A stretch of DNA of 38,284 nucleotides from a virus, in IMG/VR virus record IMGVR_UViG_3300007511_000053, positions 1 to 38,284 of that record. One strand, 5' to 3'. This document shows, piece by piece, positions 25,363-35,400 of this stretch. Every line of letters begins with the position of its first letter. The first letter of the stretch is position 1. Under the pieces are notes generated by a model that saw only the letters and a program-made list of their open reading frames with translations, did not search any database and was not told the DNA's origin. Both the position numbers and the translations under genes were made by a program.

Positions 25363-27218
25363 GGTTCTACTCTAAATCTAAATTTTTCCGTTTGTTCTAC
25401 ATAGCTTGCGCCATCTTGCCTTAAGAAGCTAATCTCATAATTGTAGTTGGATTCCAATAGAGACATGTCAAGTTCAAAAAAGCTGCCGCTCATATCATAT
25501 GAGAGTGCTGAATATTGCGTTGATGATCCTGTTGTATAAGGCACAACTACATGATTATCAGAAACTCTACTAACCTGAAAGAATCCTTGCCTTAAGACAC
25601 TGACTGGTGCTCTTGCCGAAGCTACGGTGTAAACATTTGGTGATAACGCCTTGTTTCTCGTGTATATTCTAAATATTGCTTTCTCCTCGTTGCCATACGA
25701 CGGCTTTAAGTTCGTGATGTTCAACGAATATGAGTCTATGTCATAATGGGAATGTAAACTATCAGAAACAATATTTATGTGAGATCCAGTGTGCAATTGT
25801 ATATATCCAGAAGATCCGGAGTACTGCCAGACGTCTATCAATGTAGACAGGGTGCCATCGTATGTAAATTGTGCCTCGTAAATACCCAGGCTGTGTCGGC
25901 TAGCAGTTACATATGTCCTGCTGTGTGATTGAACTCCTGCTCCGACAGGTAGAGTTTCGGCCGTGGTGGCGCTAGCGCTTGAATATAATTGCACTAGCAG
26001 TGCTGATCCTGTGCCTGCAATGTCTGCAAGGCCGCTTCTTTGCTTGTTATATAGGTATATTCTATTGGTATTGTCAGATTCCGAAGCTAAACTGCTAGAT
26101 TTATAGGTTACCGTTCTATCATCTTTTATAGATTTGTCAAACCTAGCCTCGATGGCCGGCCTTCTGAAAAAGAACTGAGATGTTCTAGAGAACAACTTCT
26201 TTGTATAGAAGCTTTCTTGGTTTGTTCCATCTTCCGATGAGCCAGACAACCTCACAACAACTCCGTAATTTATAGCACCTGTGCCACCCGTCAAGGCTGT
26301 TGGTATATAAGTAAATTCTGAAGATTTCGAAGATGAAATTATAGTGTTACCATAATACCCCATCGCGGATTGAGATAAATTTAAAATGGTGTTATTTGCG
26401 GCACTGACAGAAGCGGTCAAATCACCAGCAAATGCCGTGTTTATCTGCTGAGTTAAACTAATAACTGTCTTGGGAATCGGATCCGTATCATCCGCGGATC
26501 TAGAAACAAAATACAAATTGTTGTCGGCGGTTCCTTCTGTTCCATTCTTAAACTGAAAGGTCTTTGGAACTCCTTTGTGTGAATATAGCAGTATCATTTC
26601 GTCAGCCGATGGAATATTATTGAAGTCGATATAAGCGCCGGCTCTCGTTGACTGTCCTGACTCGTGTGAAATCCAATCCTCAACCAAACTTGTTATGTCT
26701 ATATCTATGTCATCATCTTGTCGGTCGATAAATTTCGTAAATTCCATTGGGGAACTGCTGGCCTCTATGTGGCCGAGCGATGCGAAGTCACCACCTTGGT
26801 TGGTCCAGGCCACGCCGTCGCTGGAGGAGAGCCAATTACTTGCGTCAAGATCTCTATAACTTTCCATATCTAGGCCGCGGCCTTCTTCCCAGGAAACCAA
26901 CAGCGGACTGACCGACACAGTATATTGTTGTGGTGTTGTTTGTGCGTGTGCAACGTTATTGAACCTCAAGATAAATTCATCAGACCCCACCCCTTTAAGG
27001 GCACCAGAATTTCTATCCGCTAATATTGAGCCGGCTGGAAATTCAACAATAATTCTAGCCTGCTCAAGAGATGCGCTGCTAGCTTGGGCATATATACTAA
27101 AAAATTCAAGCACATCTGACGCACCCATATTAGAGAGTGTTGATCTACTTGATAGATTCTGCTTAAATGCAGTGGAAATTGTATTGTCTTTTGTTGCAAC
27201 GTACCTCTTAATTGTCAT
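25359..27218 (-). CDS. structural protein (619 aa) with DNRLRE-like N-terminal domain
   Basis: The first 210 residues follow the DNRLRE pattern seen in secreted and surface proteins: KDNTISTAF with GASDVLEFF at the start, a LEQARIIVEFPAGS strand, then VSWEEGRGLD, GVAWTNQGGDF and a DIDITSLVEDWIS segment ending in a YIDFN strand. DNRLRE domains are beta sandwiches, often part of surface assemblies. The remainder is Ser/Thr/Gly-rich and beta-like, with repeated SSS and GSG turns, and ends FRFRVEP. The gene lies between gp6 and the giant protein and is joined to both by 1- and 4-nt overlaps, which suggests the three are made in step. A wedge-associated or fibre-anchoring role is inferred. No catalytic motif was seen. 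Confidence 0.72.
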   Translation of the reverse strand: MTIKRYVATKDNTISTAFKQNLSSRSTLSNMGASDVLEFFSIYAQASSASLEQARIIVEFPAGSILADRNSGALKGVGSDEFILRFNNVAHAQTTPQQYTVSVSPLLVSWEEGRGLDMESYRDLDASNWLSSSDGVAWTNQGGDFASLGHIEASSSPMEFTKFIDRQDDDIDIDITSLVEDWISHESGQSTRAGAYIDFNNIPSADEMILLYSHKGVPKTFQFKNGTEGTADNNLYFVSRSADDTDPIPKTVISLTQQINTAFAGDLTASVSAANNTILNLSQSAMGYYGNTIISSSKSSEFTYIPTALTGGTGAINYGVVVRLSGSSEDGTNQESFYTKKLFSRTSQFFFRRPAIEARFDKSIKDDRTVTYKSSSLASESDNTNRIYLYNKQRSGLADIAGTGSALLVQLYSSASATTAETLPVGAGVQSHSRTYVTASRHSLGIYEAQFTYDGTLSTLIDVWQYSGSSGYIQLHTGSHINIVSDSLHSHYDIDSYSLNITNLKPSYGNEEKAIFRIYTRNKALSPNVYTVASARAPVSVLRQGFFQVSRVSDNHVVVPYTTGSSTQYSALSYDMSGSFFELDMSLLESNYNYEISFLRQDGASYVEQTEKFRFRVEP

Positions 27219-29011
27219 TATTTAATAACCCCTGAAATGTCTGTTAAAAATTTAATCTCCCATATTGAGTCTCTTGGTACGTAAAGAACCCTACCGTCCC
27301 TCGATAATCCAGAGTCAATAGAATAACTGAATCCAGAATAATTTCCACCTGAAAAATTATCTATTTCTATATTCACAACATCTAAAACCTCATCAATATT
27401 CTTCAGAACCTTAAAAACTTCTGTTATATAAAATGGCTGACCTATCTCTGGTGGGATCTCTCTAAACTCTTCGAATAGCTTCTCTCTTATTGTCGCATAG
27501 AGCGCGCTTTTATTGGAATACTCCTGAGCTATTACCTCAAACTTAATTCCTATATTCAACACATTAGCGTCTAAAATGTCAATCGAGTCAGACACCATCT
27601 TCAGCGAGTTAAGCCAAACCTTTAAATTCTGTTTAAGTGCGTTAGAAGACTTCTCCAACTCAGAGTCTGCATTCTCCGAAATAACGTACATATTTAAATT
27701 ACGCCTCAAGTCGTCCTCGTCTCGAATAGCTGAGCATCTTTTTATGGATCCAAATTTAGACGGCATGGCGTACGCTGCGCTGATATAATCCTGCAGAGTC
27801 ACCGCTCTAGATTGAGTTGCGAACTGGGAAACTGCCCTTCTCTTAATCTCTTCGGTTGTGGGTGTCGAAATATCTCCGTTTATTGGTTCTTCATTATATA
27901 CAGAAAGGTTGGTGGTGATATAATTTATTTTCGCCTGATCTAGTTGTTGTTGATTTTCAAACACCAGGTCCGGGTTGTGCACATTAACAATTGTACCAGC
28001 TGCTACGTTTGTGTTCTCTACGTTGTTATATCTGTAGGTTATAGTTAAATTTGTATTAGAAGGAGAAACTCCAAATTTATCAGAGGTTATCAAATTTGAA
28101 GGATCGAAAGAAGTGTTTGATACGTAGTTTTTTCCTGAAATCTGTAATGCGACATCTGACGGTTCTGCTATAGTGTTATTTTTTATCTCTTTTTCCGATC
28201 CATAACCAAACACTATAAACGTTTTGCTTCCTTGCTTCTCTACGACAAATCTCCTCGTTACAGGGAATGCTCTCAAAATAGACGGAGTCCTTGAATCACC
28301 AACACCCTGGCGCGTCATTTCTCTAAACACGGTATTTTGACTTAAAAAATCAACCTCAAAGTATTCATTATTTTCATCATCAAGAACACTTACAATCTCG
28401 CTAATGCCGGCACCTGGAACTTCAATTTTCAAAAACCTCTGAAACTCTCCAATCTCAACAACCGTTGTAGATTGTTGGCCAGAAATAACCTGAGCTGTAG
28501 CTTTTGCAAGAAAGTAGTCAGTGCTGGTTCCATCCGATGAATCACTGGGTGATGCTGTTACCTCAACTGATGCGTCGCTAAAATCAACATTCTCGTTTAA
28601 AGTGAATGGTACTCCCGTAGATGTAGTGAATACTGTTCCTCTCATCATTTTTGGCAGATATGTAAGATCGGGAGCCACATTTGAGCCCGCGGGTACGGGA
28701 ATAAAAATATCAACTTCGCCGACCGATGACCTGTTCGGATCAAATTTATATCCAAGTTGCCGGGCGTGCATCAGTATATTGTCGTATTCCAGTGCGGTGT
28801 GCAAAAATGATTCGTTTGCATTATAGTCCAGATAGAATGAAAGGTTATCCCCAACGAGTGACAGGAGATCCAACATCATCGAGCCAAAAGATGCCTGGTT
28901 GAAGTCTTTAAATGTGTCTGGATAGTATCTCTTGACATATGAGATCAGGTCCTTCCTGATCGATTCAAAATCCTTACTAGTATAATTGACTGGGGTTACT
29001 TTCTTAATCAT
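27218..29011 (-). CDS. baseplate wedge protein, gp6/baseplate J family (597 aa)
   Basis: A core wedge subunit whose homologues dimerise to form the inner ring of contractile-tail baseplates. The N-terminal signature is clear: NYTSKDFESIRKDL (about 9-22), then FNQASFGSMMLDLLSLVGD and LSFYLDYNANESFL (up to about 70). The middle has the J-family segment VTLQDYISAAYAMPSKFGSI. The C-terminal domain shows IPPEIGQPFYITEVFKVL followed by a VLDVVNIEI strand. Length is close to T4 gp6 (about 660 aa) and longer than P2 gpJ. An AGAGGA ribosome site is directly preceded by a CTATTTAT element. It lies just after gp25, the usual order. The stop is coupled to the DNRLRE gene through TAATG. Confidence 0.9.
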   Translation of the reverse strand: MIKKVTPVNYTSKDFESIRKDLISYVKRYYPDTFKDFNQASFGSMMLDLLSLVGDNLSFYLDYNANESFLHTALEYDNILMHARQLGYKFDPNRSSVGEVDIFIPVPAGSNVAPDLTYLPKMMRGTVFTTSTGVPFTLNENVDFSDASVEVTASPSDSSDGTSTDYFLAKATAQVISGQQSTTVVEIGEFQRFLKIEVPGAGISEIVSVLDDENNEYFEVDFLSQNTVFREMTRQGVGDSRTPSILRAFPVTRRFVVEKQGSKTFIVFGYGSEKEIKNNTIAEPSDVALQISGKNYVSNTSFDPSNLITSDKFGVSPSNTNLTITYRYNNVENTNVAAGTIVNVHNPDLVFENQQQLDQAKINYITTNLSVYNEEPINGDISTPTTEEIKRRAVSQFATQSRAVTLQDYISAAYAMPSKFGSIKRCSAIRDEDDLRRNLNMYVISENADSELEKSSNALKQNLKVWLNSLKMVSDSIDILDANVLNIGIKFEVIAQEYSNKSALYATIREKLFEEFREIPPEIGQPFYITEVFKVLKNIDEVLDVVNIEIDNFSGGNYSGFSYSIDSGLSRDGRVLYVPRDSIWEIKFLTDISGVIK

Positions 29012-29024
29012 TTAAAATCCTCTT

Positions 29025-29033
29025 TATAAATAG
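29025..29033 (+). promoter_or_regulatory. TATAAATAG element in the gp6 leader
   Basis: A perfect TATAAATA (T4 late promoter core) followed by G, but on the plus strand; the gp6 message reads CTATTTATA just before its AGAGGA ribosome site. Either a regulatory or processing element of the message, an antisense promoter, or chance. Confidence 0.3.
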
Positions 29034-29047
29034 AACATAAAATACAT

Positions 29048-29452
29048 TTATATAACTTCTATCGCGGTCTCCGTTACTTTAAGGCCAAGGATTTCATGAA
29101 CTGAGAGTGGTATTATATTGTATCTGATTGTCATTTTTAAATAGTTGTTGTCGATATAACTGTTCCCCTGATCATCAAACTCGGTAAAATCTACGCTAAT
29201 CTCTATGAACGGCATGTATTTTTTCACTTGAGACTTAACTACTTGCTTGAGTCGCGACATCTTGTCAACACTATAGTTTTCAAATAAAAATCTGCTAACA
29301 CCTATTCCTAATTCTGGCTTGGCCGGCCATTCTCCAGGATTGGTTTGCAATAAAAATAAAATATTTTGTTTCACAGATTTCTCAAGCTCTAAATGAGAAG
29401 AGAACATACCATCTCTTTCAGACCTACCTAACGGGAATACGGGTTGCAACAT
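29048..29452 (-). CDS. baseplate wedge protein gp25/GPW family (134 aa)
   Basis: A small protein that joins gp6 and the sheath/tube region in the wedge and is conserved in nearly all contractile injection machines. Visible features are an N-terminal ELEKSVKQNILFLLQTNPGE helix region followed by KPELGIGVSRFLFE, which corresponds to the family's conserved turn (usually RPxFGxGLxxLLFEP), and a C-terminal beta pair ending in ITYN-like strands (MTIRYNIIPL). Length equals T4 gp25 (132 aa) within two residues. The start at 29452 has AAGGAG 9 nt upstream; an ATG-TAA start-stop pair sits in between. The position before gp6 matches T4-type and P2-type order. Confidence 0.88.
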   Translation of the reverse strand: MLQPVFPLGRSERDGMFSSHLELEKSVKQNILFLLQTNPGEWPAKPELGIGVSRFLFENYSVDKMSRLKQVVKSQVKKYMPFIEISVDFTEFDDQGNSYIDNNYLKMTIRYNIIPLSVHEILGLKVTETAIEVI

Positions 29453-29468
29453 TTACATTATCTCCTTC

Positions 29469-29477
29469 AATAAATAG
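29469..29477 (+). promoter_or_regulatory. AATAAATAG element in the gp25 leader
   Basis: On the minus strand it reads CTATTTATT and is separated by a single base from the AAGGAGA ribosome site of gp25. It has the same placement as the element before gp6. The function is unknown. Confidence 0.3.
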
Positions 29478-29484
29478 ATCTCGT

Positions 29485-32400
29485 TCAACATTCTTCTAGA
29501 TCATCTTTTGTCTTGGCTTGATTTGTTGTATCGTTCAACACTTGACATTTAAATCTCTGATCCTTCACGTCCCTTCTCATAACTGGTGTCGACAACGCTA
29601 ATAACGTAATTGGAGTAATCGGGTGGCCATATCGCCCATGAAGGCCCAGCTCGAATTTGTCCCAGTTAAATGCACTATCGCCTTCCCTACCTGGTTCAAT
29701 ACAAGGTATCTGGAATGCATAACTTGGATCCAATAGTGGTAGCGGTCCAGAATATATATATGTCACTAGTTTATCCAAAGAGGCCGCAATTGTTCGAAGG
29801 CCGAACTCAATATCACGAGGCGTTGGGAACGGTTGAATTAAACTTCCAACTCCAACGACTAAGTCGACGGGAAAAGTCGGAAAAACACCAGCATAAGTGC
29901 TACTCCCATCTCTACCTCTACCACCCCTAAGACCAAGAGGGACATTCCTGTCTCCCGTGTAAGCTGTCAACACCTGTCCTCTTCCATCTCTCTTTTTACC
30001 AACAAATGAGAATCCGTCCATGTGGCAACTATTCCAGTGATGTTTTATCTCTTTATATGCGGGATCGATTTGCTCCGCGATGCCCCTGAGAATCATTGAC
30101 GGGATAAACTTAATAAACTCCTCTAACATGTCCTGTAGCATTTTTGCCCACTGTCCAAAATCGACCGGGAAAAGATCACAGTCTTCTTTATCGCCCGGTG
30201 CAGCGTTTTTAGCAGTTAAATCAAATATATCCGATCCATCGAGCGTACCGATTCCGAGATCTTGTAAAGTAGTGTCTTCAAACTTGGCACCTGAGCGCTT
30301 TGAAGCTTGGTAAAACATCGTCCCTAGCATATTTTTAGCAGAGGCAAAGAGCAGGGGAAAAGTATTATATGCGCCTAATAAAGATGTATTATATATGGCA
30401 GCAGTAGAGACCATCCTCTCCAGAGGAAACAGATAATCAAAATATATTTGAAATCTTTCTTCTTCTTGCAGACGATTCAATCTGTACTGAGACTGGTCTC
30501 GGAACCGGGTTATCAACTGAGGGATATTAGTTGTGTTCCAACAAGGATCTGACAAGTCAATTTCCTCTTCAAAGTTTGCCAAAAAGTAAGTTTCTAAGTT
30601 GCGGCCGTCTATGGTGCGGACGTCTCCCAAGCGCTGCTCCTCTAGTGCAATGTCAAGCGATGGCGAGGATCCGCGGTGAACTGACAGTCCTAGCGAGGCG
30701 TCGGATTCGTCTGGGATTGCCAAGACCATTCTAACTCCTTGCGATATCTTCGAATTAAAGAAATACCTATCAAAAATAAAATCTGCAGAAAAACTGTCAT
30801 CTGTCAATGTCCTATTCATTGATCTCCACAGCTCCGCAATGCCTACCTCTTCCAGTGCGCGGTGATAATGGGATTCAAGGGTTGCGGAAAATTGATTTGC
30901 CGCGATCATTCGCGAAAATATTGCCGCCATCCTATCTATTTGTCTAGTTGAATTTGCGACTGTTAACGCGAACATTATCATTGACTCTTGCGAAGACACG
31001 TCATATATGTCCTCGGCATCTCGGAAAAAGCTTCTGTGAAACAAAGGTGAAGAGTCTGGACCTAACCCCAGGGCAACAAGATTATGCATCGGACTGTCCG
31101 GCATCTCGCGAGATTCTCCATTAGCTATTGCGTACCTGGACATTCTTGAAAAACTCTCCACATCTCTCTGTTGCAGTGGCTGGCTGATTGTAAAATTCAA
31201 CTTTTCTTCCATATCTCTTTCCACTGCCTCCAGGTCGATCCTAGAAAAAACACCAACATTCCGAAGCATGTAAGTGCGCGAAAGACGACCCGCAGAAAGC
31301 GCCAACCATGTATTAATAAAGTCGTCAACCTCTTCTCTTTTTTGATCCTGCAATGATATTACTCGTTGAAGGTCTCCAGTATCTACTGGTCGTGGGTCCG
31401 CCATCATTTGCAAATTAGCAAACAAAGATGATAACACCAAGGAGAATTCGTCTACACTGGTTCTACCGTCAGCATAGAAGGGAGAAGTAGAACATATTAT
31501 ATCCGGAGTCTCTACCCTTGGATTATATTGAGAGTTTGAGATGCGAGACGTATATGTCCTACCCCAAAGAGAATCTTCGCGTCTCTGGTTAAACCAACCA
31601 AGCAAACTGTTTATAGTCTCGGTAAACTCTGCGAAGTTTGTTTCCCTTAGTCTCTCCAATCCGTTAAAATAAAGAGATCCAGCATATCCCTCGCCCTTCA
31701 GTGTCTTTAAGAGTATTCCCCTATTATTGACAAATTGATTAATTGTTTCCGTGTTCGAAAAAATACTATCTTCTCTTGCTATGTCTTTGTCACAGACTTT
31801 TTTAAGTAATTTTTCTTTGCTGAAAAAACTAGGTCGCCTGTCGCTACTGCTGAAAGAGTAACTATTCCCCCGAGAGTATCGATATCTGTCATAAAAAACT
31901 GGGAATGATGAAATATTATTTTTGACATATCTGTAACACTCTACGATGTTTGCTCTTGATATCTCAGGAGCGTTTTGAAGTACTTCTAACATTTCTGGAA
32001 TATTACTCTGATAGCGACGGATCGACCGCGTCCAAGCCCTCAAGGTGTTGAGGATTCCTTCAAAATAAGTTTCAACTATTTCATTCCACGCGTCGAAAAC
32101 CAGTTGGGTGTTGCGGCTGTTAGATTGATCTTCAAGGCACTCCGGTATTATAAAATTTACATAACATTCGGATGCAGTAGAATCCGTGAAGCCGAATACA
32201 TTATACCTTGTCAACAAAATTCTGGTTGGTATCTTATAATCATTGTCATAAAGAATAGGATCTGGCCCCAACATTTGAAGTGTTACACTGTCTGTGCCGA
32301 AAACGTCCGGTTGTGAATGCCTGGGCAATTCAATTGAACCGTCGCCAACGATCGTGTGCACAAAGCTGTCTTTCGCGTAAGACCTGAAAGCTTCCTCTCC

Positions 32401-35400
32401 AGTTCGTTCGGAGGTCGTGTACGGTGCTTCCTGTCGTGAATGCACAAAACCAAATCTACCTTCGACAAAACACCCAGTATCACCACCAAAACGAAACGGC
32501 AACCTGCTAGCTGAATCGACGTTTGGGTCATCAACTCTCATTATTTCTTGTAACTGAGTCATTTTCTCCCTGTAGTCTGATGGTATTTCTAGCCTGCTTG
32601 TTGACCAGTCTGCATCAGTATAACCAAATTTAATTTCACCAATTTGGTTGAATATCGGTGATTCTTCCCCTATAAAATCCAACACCTCTTGTTCTACTTT
32701 AACTTTCAATCCATCTGGGTATGAATCAAATGTCGTTTTATCTGTTCTGCCATATGTTGGCTCAATGAATTTTAAGTCGCCGTCTTGTAATATTCTTTCT
32801 GGATATGTGGAAGGTAAATCACCTGACTTATCTAGCAACAACCTTCTTGTAACACCGCGTGGTCGCCCGCGGGATTCAATCAAGTTTAATCCAAACTCAT
32901 CCTTACTCATCGATCTTACAAAGGCGTTATCTTTTGTGTAATCGTCAAACGCGTTTGCAGAGAAGGGTCTGGGCTTATTTTGCTCATTGAGTTGATCGTC
33001 CAAGAATGTCGTACCATCGACGAAAGTAGAGTAGTGTCTTAGTCCATCGTTTGTTAGTTGACTTGTAGATCCTATGCTGTAGGTCGTCGTGACAAGTGGA
33101 AGCCCTGAGTCGTCGGAAGCGATGTCTGTGTGTTTGTGCATCTGTCGCTTATTAGTTTTTATTTCATAAGCAGCAGAAGGTGTTCTTTTTAGGAAAGTTG
33201 GTCGTCCGGAGAGGTTGCCTTCTTGAAATAAGCGCTTGATGTCCCTCTCCGCTCTCTGGGATTCCCCGTCATCTCCTCCAGTAACAATATCGATTAATTT
33301 TTGAAAGTCTTCAATTGAAATTATTTCCACGTCTTCTGAACTGTCATTCAAAAAACTAACATTGCTTGAATTTATATCGTTGGTATAATTTGACAAATAG
33401 CTAATATTTGGCGGTTCCAGGTTCAACCTGTCATATACACCAGGTGCAATTGCGGTAAATTGTTCGGTGGCGCGTCTGAAGCTGACCGGCGTGCTAAAAG
33501 TATCTGGATTTGCAAGTGGGCCATTTATTTTTACGTAATTCTCGAAATAAATAGAAGGATTTATACTGGGCATTTCCAACTGTGGATCCACAACCCACTT
33601 GTTTTGTACCTTGTCCGAAGGTATATTTAAATTTTGAAGATTATTGATATAAAAATCGTAAAGATTTCCGCCCGGCTTCTTGTTGAAGATCCTATCTATA
33701 ATCCCTGCTATTGAAAAGATCTCTTGATTTATAATGGTTTTTATTGCCTTGCGGGGGTCCGAGCTTCCAGTAATCTTTTTCAAGGATTCTGAAAACTTGT
33801 ATTTTACATCTTCCCTCTGCAAAGTCGGAAGTTCCATTATATTTTTAATGCAAATCTCTTCTAGATATGATCTGAAACTTTCTGATGATATCATATCTGT
33901 GAAAGAAAAGACCGAATTATTTATCGACGATTTTAATGCCACTTCCAAAATAGTTAAACGAACCAAACCCTTCACTACAAGGTTTGACATAGCTTTCTCC
34001 ACTGGTGTCAACTCGGCGTAGTCCGTGACAGAGACGTCGTTCTCTGGTCTTGCATATTCCTTCATGATTTCTTCCACGAAATCTTTCGCTATCAACTTAT
34101 CAAAACCTAAATCTGAATCTGAGTTCAATTCATATTTGTTCTTAACACAAGGTATTGAGGATCCCTCTTTCGGTTCTAGATACAGCTCACCTGCTACCAG
34201 GCGAGTAATTCTCTCTACATACTCCTCTGTGAAAATAGAAGAATCGTAAAACTCAAAGAACAACTGTTCAAACAAGCCTTCCAAAACAGAGTCATAAACA
34301 ACTCCTTGCAATTTGGACATTTGAGAATTCAAAAATCCAGTAAGGCCCTCAGCATCAAGTTCCGCTTCTGAGACTCTGTATCCATTCAAAAAACTGTCTC
34401 TAAATATTGTAAAAAAGTTTCTATTCTTAGCTATCGACATGTTCAGATCGTCAGCATACAGGTCGGGTATTCTCTTGCAATATTGTATACTAAGGTCACT
34501 ACTGTCATCAATCACTGGACCATCAGTTGTTTGGATCACTCTTCTTGTCTGAATTTTGTACTTGTCGAATCCAGGCGGAGAGGGTAGATTCACCATTTTT
34601 GTTTCGATACCAGAAGCCGAGTCTGATATCACAAGTTCAGTCTCGTCCGAGTCCGTAGCTGCAGATATCAATTCGTTCGTGCCGCCTTCCCTGATCGCCT
34701 CCGCGTTTGAATCAAATATTTGTTTTAAATTTTTTAACAATTCTGAGTTTATAGAAGTAGAAACTGCTTTTTGCAAATTATTCACAACATCTTGCTGGAC
34801 TGATTCAAGTAATTGGTTGATTTTATTTACGATTCCTATTTTTAAAGATCTGGTTTGAATTTCATCCAACTCCCCAAGTTCATCCCTAGTTCCTTGACTA
34901 TCTATTTGAACGATGTCTCCTGGTAACACTCTGGATAATGATATGGGAAATTTTTGCTGCTCGTTCGGACCTGCTTTTACCAGAGTCACCTCGAATTCGA
35001 CTGGTTCAGAGTTATTAATTGACTGATAAGTTCTAAGTTGGCGATTCAATTCTTCTTGTGTTGTATAATCCGCTGTTCTAATATCATTCGACCCCTTGAA
35101 TATCCTATACTGCTTGACGTGCACACTCATCTCCGGGTCGAAGGTGGACCCCCTGGTTTCAAATGTCTGACACATATCATCTAGCAACCTCTCCAAATCC
35201 GGGAGGTCGCGAGATGGAAGGGATACACTGGGGTTCTCCGATATGAAATTAGAGTAAAACCTGAGCTTTTCAGTTGCTGCCTCTAATGTTAACTTTGCCT
35301 TGAAGTCGAAATTTGGATCCCCGGGTTGAGAGATTTCATCACTTTCCATGAAGAAATGATTCCCAAAACCACGTAAAGAAGACAGATAAGACATTTTGAC

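Noticed and set aside
28987-28992. TTGAC-like sequences on the plus strand (also near 29541) as promoters
   Set aside because: They lie in coding sequence of minus-strand genes, lack a well-placed -10 and would only drive antisense RNA.
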